DNA of 43,477 bases from Vibrio sp. 99-70-13A1 (GTDB lineage Bacteria; Pseudomonadota; Gammaproteobacteria; Enterobacterales; Vibrionaceae): positions 1 to 43,477 of the forward strand of contig NZ_VTXD01000039.1 of NCBI RefSeq assembly GCF_013114625.1, in the 5' to 3' direction. Numbering within the stretch: the first letter of the stretch is position 1; the number at the start of each line of letters is the position of its first letter. Both the position numbers and the translations under genes were made by a program. The notes under the pieces are model-generated. The model was not told the DNA's origin. It made no database searches and worked only from the letters and a program-made list of their open reading frames with translations. Below are positions 32,763 to 40,028 of the stretch, piece by piece.

Positions 32763-33575
32763 TTAGGTATTAAAGTTATTCTCTACTTTAACCCGAAAAT
32801 CTTTTGGGGTTTGTCCGTGGAAGTTTTTAAATGCTGTACTAAAGTGAGCCGCACTTTTGAAGCCGGATTCATAAGCAATCTGAGTAATGGACTTATTTGT
32901 AGTTCTCAAATGAGTGGCAGCATGACTGATTCTTTTTACTTTTAATAAACTCGAAAATGATAAGTTCTCTGCTGCTAAACGTCGCTTAAGGGTGGCAGGT
33001 GACATGCCCATGTAGCCGGCTAATGAGTCGAGAGTAATGTCGTTATCTATATTTTGTTCGATGTAACGAATGACTTTTTGTGTAACAGTTAATTGAGCAG
33101 CGCTTGCTATGATGGCAAGTGATGCTGGTTGTTCTTCAACGATTAACGAAAGTAAGGCTTTTGCGAGTTTCGCTAAGGCAAAATCATTGGGCTGTTCCAA
33201 TTCTGCTAGCGTTAGCATCAGTTCTTTCAGCTGGTGAATGTTGACGTTGTTTTTATTAAATTTGATGTATTCTTTTGAGGGTCTTGGTATTTCAATGCCG
33301 GAATATTGATTAAGGAAGCTTTGAAATATCGCTAAATCAAAATCTAAGCACATTCCTGAGAACTCACCTCGTTCAGTATTAATAACGATATCTTGAATCT
33401 CACCTGAAGTGTATAGAGCAAAATCACCCGAGTTAAGGTTTCCTTTTACTCCATGTGCAAGAGAAAAAGAGATACTGCCTTTAGTGACAAGGAATAGTCC
33501 ATTCTTAGATGCGGGATAGCGCTCTTTCCTTCGGTGAATGAAATTGGTAAATCGACTGATTGTGATAGATGGCAT
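32763..33575 (-). CDS. AraC-family transcriptional regulator
   Basis: A 270-residue regulator. The N-terminal half is a cupin-like sensing domain (ISFSLAHGVKGNLNSGDFALYTSGE). The C-terminal half carries two helix-turn-helix motifs: DITLDSLAGYMGMSPATLKRRL (about 173-194, described) and SITQIAYESGFKSAAHFSTAFK (about 228-249), ending in FHGQTPKDFR, the family signature. It is closest in style to the ToxT/GadX-like AraC group, where the cupin part is divergent. It has its own promoter region next to rnb. The target genes are not evident; no metabolic operon lies beside it. Confidence 0.88.
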   Translation of the reverse strand: MPSITISRFTNFIHRRKERYPASKNGLFLVTKGSISFSLAHGVKGNLNSGDFALYTSGEIQDIVINTERGEFSGMCLDFDLAIFQSFLNQYSGIEIPRPSKEYIKFNKNNVNIHQLKELMLTLAELEQPNDFALAKLAKALLSLIVEEQPASLAIIASAAQLTVTQKVIRYIEQNIDNDITLDSLAGYMGMSPATLKRRLAAENLSFSSLLKVKRISHAATHLRTTNKSITQIAYESGFKSAAHFSTAFKNFHGQTPKDFRVKVENNFNT

Positions 33576-33630
33576 ATAGGTACTTCTTTTACAGTTGAAA
33601 GCGACAATATGACGATTTATTTTTTATAAT

Positions 33631-33657
33631 AAAAAAGGCGCTAAAAAGCGCCTTTTT
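33631..33657. terminator. Terminator of rnb
   Basis: AAAAAAGGCGC pairs with GCGCCTTTTT around a short A-rich loop. It lies 15 bases after the rnb stop at 33672, read on the minus strand, between rnb and the AraC-family gene. Confidence 0.85.
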
Positions 33658-33671
33658 AAAGTGTTTCTCAG

Positions 33672-35666
33672 TTAGCTCTCGCTGGATTCTTGACTTGGCT
33701 TTTCAGCAAAAACTTGCGTTGGTTTTGCTACCAAGTTGCGATTCTCTAGGTTCACATCTGAGAGAACAATTTCTAATACGTCTCCCAGTCTGTATACCAT
33801 CTCTTTATCAATAGATACAGTACCCATGTCACTATTGCATTCAATTCTTTCTTTATTATCAATAATGAGAGAACCAGGAATAAATGCAGCCGCACCATTC
33901 TCTAGCAAACGCACACGCATACCCGCACGATTAATATCGAAGATTTCAGCTTGGAAACGAGTTTCTTCTTTTGGTGCATTAACCAAAGTTCGTGCGTATA
34001 ACCAATCACCGACGTTACGCTCTGCCATTCCGTGGTAACGGCGATGAAGTGCAAGTTCGTCACCAATCGTTTCGTCTGGTGTTTGAATTGGGTCTTTACC
34101 TAAGATGTGCGCTTTAAGCATACGGTGGTTGATCATGTCGCCATATTTACGAATTGGTGATGTCCAAGTTGCGTAGATATCTAAGCCCATAGCAAAGTGC
34201 GGTAAAGGCTCATTGCTGATTTCACTGTACGCTTGGAATTTGCGAATACGATTATCGTAGTAGTTAGTGTCTAGAGTGCCTAACCATCGGCGAAGTGAAG
34301 CAAAGCCTTCAAGAGAGACAATTTCTTCAGCAGTAAATGGAGTTTCTGCTTCTGGGTTAACCAGTTCTAGTACATCCGCAACTTTTTCTGATTTAAAACC
34401 AGAGTGGCAGTTAAACACGCCTTGTCCGAAGCTTTCTTTTAGTACACGACCAGCACAGATGTTCGCGCTGATCATTGCTTCTTCTACTAACTTATTCGCA
34501 CTACGGCGCATATCCGCGTGAATAGCGATAACGTCATTGTCTTCGCTCAATTCAAAACGGTAATCTGGGCGGTCTGGGAAAACAACGGCATTGGCTTGTC
34601 GCCATGCTGAACGAGCTTGGGCGAACTCATGCAAATCCTTAACGATTACTGCAATCTCTTCACCTGGCTGCCATTTTTCAGAAGTCCCACTCTCTAACCA
34701 ATCTGATACATGGCTGTATGCGAGGCGGGCATGAGATTTGATATTTGCAGCAAAGAAATTAATGTCGTCGCCAATCACGCCGTCTTTTGAAACGGTAACA
34801 GTACAGCAAAGAGCAGGGCGCTCTTCGTTTTCAATCAGTGAGCACAAGTTATCGGCAAGATCACGAGGCAGCATCGGTATGTTTCGACCTGGAAGGTAAA
34901 TAGTAAAACCACGCTTGCGGGCGACCTTATCCATTTCATCATCAGGAGAGATGTAAGCCGTAGGATCGGCAATCGCGATGGTTAATTCAAAGTCGCCGTT
35001 ATCTTTCTTCTTCGCATATAAGGCGTCATCCATATCTTTGGTGCTTTCACCATCAATGGTCACAAACGGAATATGAGTCATGTCTACGCGTTGTAGGTCG
35101 ACATCGTCGTTGACTTGCCAGTTATCAATACCTTCAGGTTCACTGTTAGGCAGATCGTTTTGCGCAAGTGTTACCCACCATGGAGCAATCTTGTCATCGG
35201 CGTCGGTAATTTTCTCAGAAATCTGCGCTAAGAAGCCATCATCACCTTTTAATGGGTGGTTTACGATATGAGCTACAACCCAATCGCCTTCTTTAAGAAG
35301 TTCAGGGTTTAAGCCTTTTTTAGCTTTAGCCTTTAATTGAAGTTTTTTCAGTTGCGGGTGATCCGGAACTACATTTAAACGACCTTTAAATAGCTTTACT
35401 CGAGCGATGAAGCGAGTCAAACCTTGCTCAATCAAAACTTCTGGCTCAGCAATCTCACGTTCCTTTTCCGTACGTATGATCGCGACTACTTTATCGCCGT
35501 GTACACACTTCTTCATATACGGTGGTGGGATGAAGTAGCTAGTTTTGCTGTCGACTTCTAGAAAACCAAAGCCTTTTTCAGTAGCTTTAATTGTGCCTTC
35601 CTTTTTAGGAAGTGTTTCTTGGATTTGCTGTTTAAGTTGAGCGAGTAGAGGATTATCTTGAAACAT
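33672..35666 (-). CDS. rnb: Exoribonuclease II
   Basis: A 664-residue 3'-5' exoribonuclease that degrades single-stranded RNA one nucleotide at a time. Two cold-shock domains fill the N-terminus (GTIKATEKGFGFLEVD from about 24), then the RNB catalytic domain with D205, D211, D213 and D214 in FVTIDGESTKDMDDALY, matching the E. coli D201/D207/D209/D210 set with a four-residue offset. RNB-core features include TIYLPGRNIPMLPRDLADN and ATWTSPIRKYGDMINHRML, the latter with the Arg of the active site. A C-terminal S1 domain (AEIFDINRAGMRVRLLENGA) follows. Length is close to the E. coli enzyme. RNase R is longer and has a Lys-rich tail, so that is excluded. The gene is monocistronic and divergent from deaD. 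Confidence 0.95.
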   Translation of the reverse strand: MFQDNPLLAQLKQQIQETLPKKEGTIKATEKGFGFLEVDSKTSYFIPPPYMKKCVHGDKVVAIIRTEKEREIAEPEVLIEQGLTRFIARVKLFKGRLNVVPDHPQLKKLQLKAKAKKGLNPELLKEGDWVVAHIVNHPLKGDDGFLAQISEKITDADDKIAPWWVTLAQNDLPNSEPEGIDNWQVNDDVDLQRVDMTHIPFVTIDGESTKDMDDALYAKKKDNGDFELTIAIADPTAYISPDDEMDKVARKRGFTIYLPGRNIPMLPRDLADNLCSLIENEERPALCCTVTVSKDGVIGDDINFFAANIKSHARLAYSHVSDWLESGTSEKWQPGEEIAVIVKDLHEFAQARSAWRQANAVVFPDRPDYRFELSEDNDVIAIHADMRRSANKLVEEAMISANICAGRVLKESFGQGVFNCHSGFKSEKVADVLELVNPEAETPFTAEEIVSLEGFASLRRWLGTLDTNYYDNRIRKFQAYSEISNEPLPHFAMGLDIYATWTSPIRKYGDMINHRMLKAHILGKDPIQTPDETIGDELALHRRYHGMAERNVGDWLYARTLVNAPKEETRFQAEIFDINRAGMRVRLLENGAAAFIPGSLIIDNKERIECNSDMGTVSIDKEMVYRLGDVLEIVLSDVNLENRNLVAKPTQVFAEKPSQESSES

Positions 35667-36080
35667 TTGACTTTTATCTTACGAGAATAATTCTGCACAC
35701 TATAATCATTGCGAGAGCCGATTACTACTTAAAGCCAATAAAGGTCTTTGAATAAAATGCATGCTGAATCATATAGTCGAGTATTTGTAAAATTGACGTT
35801 TCAAATCTTTAAATAGAGGAGGTGACGCGATATTCATCAAAATTTGACGATATGATAGACAGTTTATCGAGGAAACAGAAAAATATGTGATGTATTTCAA
35901 TTTTTTCTGGATTTTTTTATGCATTTAGGGAATAATCCGCCTCCCTTAGACGTCCCTAATGGCTTGAAGTGTTTTATTACTGCTTCGTAACTCTGAATGG
36001 AATCAGTATCTGATTGGATCAGTATTGGAATTGATAGAGCTCCCGGGACCTTTTGTTTACTTATATATAGTGGGATCCCA
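35667..36080 (+). promoter_or_regulatory. Long rnb-deaD intergenic region and deaD 5' leader
   Basis: A 414-base region between two RNA-handling genes. It holds the divergent promoters and probably a long deaD leader, as in E. coli where csdA/deaD has an extended 5' UTR. Visible items: a 12-codon Phe-rich frame (MYFNFFWIFLCI, 35890-35928), an AGGGA...TCCCT inverted repeat near 35926-35946, and the 10-bp palindrome TGGGATCCCA directly abutting the deaD ATG. The reading frame of deaD is also open upstream to an ATG at 35997. No riboswitch is recognised. Confidence 0.4.
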
Positions 36081-38087
36081 ATGTCCGAATCTGTAATTCA
36101 ATTTAATGAATTAGCCCTTAACGAAAACATCCTTTCAGCTCTTGATAGCATGGGTTTCGTCTCTCCAACTCCAATCCAAGCGGCAGCTATTCCTCTTCTT
36201 CTAGAAGGCCGTGATGCTTTAGGTAAAGCACAAACAGGTACTGGTAAAACAGCAGCGTTCTCTCTACCGCTACTGAACAAAATCAACCTAAACCAACACA
36301 AACCACAAGCAATCATCATGGCTCCTACTCGTGAGCTAGCGATTCAAGTTGCTGCAGAAATCAAAAACTTAGGTCGTGATATTAAAGGCCTTAAAGTTCT
36401 TGAAATCTACGGTGGCGCTTCAATTGTTGACCAAATGCGTGCTCTAAGCCGCGGTGCTCACATTGTTGTTGGTACTCCAGGTCGTGTTAAAGACTTACTA
36501 ACTCGTGACCGTCTACACCTAGATGAAGCACACACATTTGTTCTTGATGAAGCAGATGAAATGCTAAAAATGGGTTTCGTAGATGACGTTACTTGGATCC
36601 TTGAGCAAGCCCCAGAATCTGCACAACGTGTACTTTTCTCTGCAACTATGCCTCCAATGGTTAAGACTATTGTTGACCGTTACCTACGTAACCCTGCACG
36701 AGTTGACGTTGCTGGTACTAACCACACAGTTGACAAAGTAGCGCAGAACTTCTGGGTTGTTAAAGGCGTAGAAAAAGACGAAGCAATGTCTCGTCTTCTA
36801 GAAACTGAAGAAACTGACGCGTCAATCGTATTCGTACGTACTCGTCAAGACACTGAGCGCCTAGCTGATTGGCTATCTGCACGTGGCTTTAAAGCTGCTG
36901 CACTTCACGGTGATATTCCTCAGTCCCTACGTGAGCGTACTGTTGATCACATCAAACAAGGTGTTATCGACATCCTAGTTGCAACTGACGTTGTAGCTCG
37001 TGGTCTTGATGTTCCACGTATTACTCACGTATTCAACTACGACATCCCATTCGATGTTGAATCTTACATCCACCGTATTGGTCGTACTGGCCGTGCTGGA
37101 CGTAAAGGTAAAGCGATCCTACTAGTTCGCACTAACCAAATTCGTATGCTTCGCACTATCGAGCGCGTAACTAAGTCTCAAATGGAAGAAATTCAACTTC
37201 CTCTACGTGATCAAGTTGCTGCAGCACGTGTTGCTAAGCTTGGCGCTGAACTTGAAACTGAGAAAGAAAGCAAAGCTCTAGAAAACTTTGCAGGTCTTAT
37301 CTCTACTCTTCAAGAGTCTCTAGAAGTAGACGCTGCTACTCTTGCTGCAATGCTTCTTAAGCGTCAGCAAGGTAAGAGCCCACTATTCTACGTTGGCGAA
37401 GACCCAATGATCGCTGCTATTGAGCGTGATAAGAACCGTCGCAAAGAGCGTCGTGAAGATCGTGACAATGGCCGTGACGGTGGTGGTCGTAACTTCAATA
37501 CTCAAGATTGGGATACGTACCAACTACAAGTTGGCCGTGAGCAAGGCGTTCAGGTTAAAGATATCGTTGGCGCACTAGCAAACGAATTAGGCCTAACTAA
37601 AGGTTCTATCGGTGCTATCAAGCTAGACCAAGGTTCTACTTACGTTCAACTGCCAAAAGCAATGAACTCTGAAACTGCTGGTAAGCTAAGCAAACTTCGC
37701 ATTCGTCAAAAAGAAGCTGGCGCTGTAGTTGTTGATTTCAACGACTTCCGTGAGCCTCGTCGTGGCGGCGGCGGTCGTGATGGCAACCGTGGTGGTCGTG
37801 ATGGCGGTCGTGGCGGTCGTGATGGCGGCGGCTACCGTGGTAACCGTGAAGGCGGTAATCGCGAAGGTGGTAACCGTGAAGGTGGCAATGGCGGTCGTGG
37901 TGGCTACCGTGGCAACCGTGATGGCGCACGTGATGGAAACTCTGCTGGTGGTCGTGATGGCGAACGTCGCTTTGACCGTAACCGTGGTGGCGATCACCGT
38001 GGTAACCACCGTGGCGAACGTGGCCATGGCAACGCAGCAGGCAATGGCGGCAACCGCGGTCGTCGTCCAGAGCGCAGCGAAGGTTAA
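36081..38087 (+). CDS. deaD: DEAD-box RNA helicase DeaD/CsdA
   Basis: A 668-residue cold-shock RNA helicase for 50S ribosome assembly and mRNA turnover. The helicase core shows the Q motif, AQTGTGKTA, APTRELAIQ, TPGRVKDLL, VLDEADEMLKMGF, SATMP, VATDVVARGLDV and HRIGRTGRAGR. Then come the dimerisation region and the RNA-binding domain of the DeaD type (QLQVGREQGVQVKDIVGALA, LGLTKGSIGAIK). A tail of about 105 residues is made almost only of Gly, Arg, Asp and Asn (RGGRDGGRGGRDGG, REGGNREGGNREGGN), encoded by imperfect 12-base GGTCGTGATGGC-like repeats. Codon use is strongly biased, as expected for a highly expressed gene. I use the ATG at 36081 (MSESVIQFNELAL); a frame opening at 35997 adds 28 residues unlike the family. 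Confidence 0.95.
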   Translation: MSESVIQFNELALNENILSALDSMGFVSPTPIQAAAIPLLLEGRDALGKAQTGTGKTAAFSLPLLNKINLNQHKPQAIIMAPTRELAIQVAAEIKNLGRDIKGLKVLEIYGGASIVDQMRALSRGAHIVVGTPGRVKDLLTRDRLHLDEAHTFVLDEADEMLKMGFVDDVTWILEQAPESAQRVLFSATMPPMVKTIVDRYLRNPARVDVAGTNHTVDKVAQNFWVVKGVEKDEAMSRLLETEETDASIVFVRTRQDTERLADWLSARGFKAAALHGDIPQSLRERTVDHIKQGVIDILVATDVVARGLDVPRITHVFNYDIPFDVESYIHRIGRTGRAGRKGKAILLVRTNQIRMLRTIERVTKSQMEEIQLPLRDQVAAARVAKLGAELETEKESKALENFAGLISTLQESLEVDAATLAAMLLKRQQGKSPLFYVGEDPMIAAIERDKNRRKERREDRDNGRDGGGRNFNTQDWDTYQLQVGREQGVQVKDIVGALANELGLTKGSIGAIKLDQGSTYVQLPKAMNSETAGKLSKLRIRQKEAGAVVVDFNDFREPRRGGGGRDGNRGGRDGGRGGRDGGGYRGNREGGNREGGNREGGNGGRGGYRGNRDGARDGNSAGGRDGERRFDRNRGGDHRGNHRGERGHGNAAGNGGNRGRRPERSEG

Positions 38088-38172
38088 TCAACCTGTAGTT
38101 TTAAGTTGAAGCTTCCAAGCCAAGTATTTATAAACTAAGTGTTTGTAAGCGAATAGCTTAAACAGTGAATTT

Positions 38173-38200
38173 AAAAGCCGAGCGATTGCTCGGCTTTTTT
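38173..38200 (+). terminator. Terminator of deaD
   Basis: AAAAGCCGAGC pairs with GCTCGGCTTTT around a GATT loop, followed by TT. Just upstream are two diverged copies of a 10-mer, GTATTTATAA and GTGTTTGTAA. Confidence 0.88.
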
Positions 38201-38535
38201 GTATCTGTAGGTAATTGATCGGCAATCACACCGGTACAAGCTATTCTTTTCAAGAGTAATACTGAGTTGGTTTATTGGTTGTACTAATGGGTGCCTCTTC
38301 TAAAATAAATTTTAAAAGTGATATCCCTTTTTAAAAACTCTAATAAATTATTCAACTATTTTTTAATTCTCGGCTCGAATAAATGCAATTTATGACTTAG
38401 ATCAAGTAAATTGCGGGATAAATGGATTTTAAGTAAAACAAAAGTTGAAACATTCAAAAATTATTGAATAATGAACATAACTAAAATTGAAGTGAAAACT
38501 TCATTAAATTCGTACTGAAACAGGATCCATATCCA
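38201..38535 (+). promoter_or_regulatory. Promoter region of ackA, with a possible FNR half-site
   Basis: A 335-base AT-rich region without a gene. The sequence ATGACTTAGATCAA (38392-38405) has one good FNR/CRP-like half (ATCAA) and one poor half (ATGAC for TTGAT), as expected for an anaerobically induced gene, but the match is partial. No other element is recognised. Confidence 0.35.
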
Positions 38536-39741
38536 ATGTCTAATTCGTTCGTTCTGGTTATCAACTCTGGTAGTTCTTCTCTTAAATTTGCAGTTATCGA
38601 TTCTGTTAGTGGCGATGCAATTGTCAGTGGTCTTGGGGAGTGTTTTGGCTTACCAGAAGCGGTAATTAGCTGGAAGCATAACGGTGAAAAAGTTGAGGAG
38701 TCGATTGACCAACCTGACAACCACCACCAGCATGCAATTAATCGAATTGTAGCGTTAATGGATTCACTAGGCTTTACTGCCGACCTAGTGGCTATTGGTC
38801 ACCGAATTGTTCACGGTGGCGAGAAATTCACTTCAACTGTTCGTATTACTGAAACAGTAACGGCTGAAATTGAAAAGTTAGCCGATCTTGCGCCACTGCA
38901 TAACCCTGCAGGAGCGATTGGCATTCGTGCTGCTATGGCGGCTTTCCCGTCTTTACCTCAGTTTGCTGTATTTGATACTGCTTTCCACCAAACAATGCCA
39001 GAAAAAGCATTTACAGGTGCAATCTCTAATGAGCTTTACACTGAGTACGGTATTCGTCGTTACGGTTTCCATGGTACAAGTCACTACTTTGTAAGCCGTG
39101 AAGCTGCAAAAATGCTTAATAAGCCAATTGAAGAATCGAGCTTCATTTCTGTTCACTTAGGTAACGGTGCTTCAGTATGTGCTATTAGCAACGGTGAAAG
39201 TGTCGATACCTCTATGGGCTTCACGCCTTTATCTGGTTTGATGATGGGAACTCGATGCGGTGACTTAGATCCAGGCATCATCGAATTTTTGATGAAGAAA
39301 GGCTGGAGCCAAGAGAAAGTATTTGATGCTTTGAATAAGAAGTCGGGCTTCCTGGGTGTGTCTGGTATCACTTCTGACGCTCGTGGCGTGCTAGAAGCGA
39401 TGGAAGAAGGTCATGAAGGTGCTAAGCTTGCTTTTGAAGTCTTCACCTACCGTGTGGCTAAATACATCGGCTCTTACATGATTCCATTAGATCACCTTGA
39501 TGCGGTTATCTTTACTGGTGGTATCGGAGAAAACTCTTTACCGATTCGTAGTGAAATTCTGCGTAACCTTAAGTTACTTGGCTTTGTTGAAGATGAAAAA
39601 GCCAATGCAGACGCACGATTTGGCGCATCTGGCATTGTAGCTAAATCAGGGCTTCTAGGTGCTGTGGCAATGGTTATTCCAACCAATGAAGAGTTAGTTA
39701 TCGTACGTCAGTCGATTGAAGTGATGAATCGCACTAAATAG
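38536..39741 (+). CDS. ackA: Acetate kinase (stand-alone copy)
   Basis: A 401-residue enzyme that transfers phosphate between acetyl phosphate and ADP, giving ATP and acetate. ASKHA-fold motifs are present: LVINSGSSSLKFAV at the start, GHRIVHGGEKF, FDTAFHQTMPEKA, RRYGFHGTSHYFVS, SVHLGNGASVCAI, and FTGGIGENSLPIR near the end. The length is usual. In most vibrios the main ackA is followed by pta; here a terminator follows and then a mobile element, so this is either a second, lone ackA or a copy whose partner was displaced by the element. AGGATCC lies ten bases before the ATG. A partial FNR-like site lies upstream. Confidence 0.95.
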   Translation: MSNSFVLVINSGSSSLKFAVIDSVSGDAIVSGLGECFGLPEAVISWKHNGEKVEESIDQPDNHHQHAINRIVALMDSLGFTADLVAIGHRIVHGGEKFTSTVRITETVTAEIEKLADLAPLHNPAGAIGIRAAMAAFPSLPQFAVFDTAFHQTMPEKAFTGAISNELYTEYGIRRYGFHGTSHYFVSREAAKMLNKPIEESSFISVHLGNGASVCAISNGESVDTSMGFTPLSGLMMGTRCGDLDPGIIEFLMKKGWSQEKVFDALNKKSGFLGVSGITSDARGVLEAMEEGHEGAKLAFEVFTYRVAKYIGSYMIPLDHLDAVIFTGGIGENSLPIRSEILRNLKLLGFVEDEKANADARFGASGIVAKSGLLGAVAMVIPTNEELVIVRQSIEVMNRTK

Positions 39742-39763
39742 TTTTAACTACACTAGATATTAA

Positions 39764-39790
39764 GCCGCTGATTTACAGCGGCTTTTTTTT
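39764..39790 (+). terminator. Terminator of ackA
   Basis: GCCGCTG (39764-39770) pairs with CAGCGGC (39776-39782) around ATTTA, followed by eight T. The strong stop makes co-transcription with the following gene unlikely. Confidence 0.92.
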
Positions 39791-39881
39791 GGTTTTAACA
39801 AAAGAGGAAGGTGGAGAATTAAGAAGATGAAACCTATTTACTGAGTTAGAAATACAAGATTAATTTGCATGAATATTCAAG

Positions 39882-39931
39882 TTTTGTATATTAAAAATCT
39901 GGTTTTCAATATATATAACTTTTGTATATTA
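39882..39931. repeat. Direct repeat TTTTGTATATTA before the recombinase gene
   Basis: TTTTGTATATTA occurs at 39882-39893 and 39920-39931 (38 bp apart), about 100 bases before the recombinase ATG. It may be a pair of regulator sites, part of an att site, or chance in AT-rich DNA. TATATT could also serve as a -10 element. Confidence 0.35.
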
Positions 39932-40028
39932 TTGTTTTTTATGGGTTTTTTTCTGAATTTATCGTATTTGCTCGTTGACTCGTCATGTGTTATTTGTTGA
40001 AATGTATTCAAATTGACAGAGAAACAAT

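Noticed and set aside
37686..38109. Long open frames in other frames and strands across the deaD tail, rich in Ala/Thr/Val or His
   Set aside because: They are by-products of the repetitive, GC-biased RG-tail DNA and the strongly biased codon use of deaD; their composition is low-complexity and they have no ribosome binding site.
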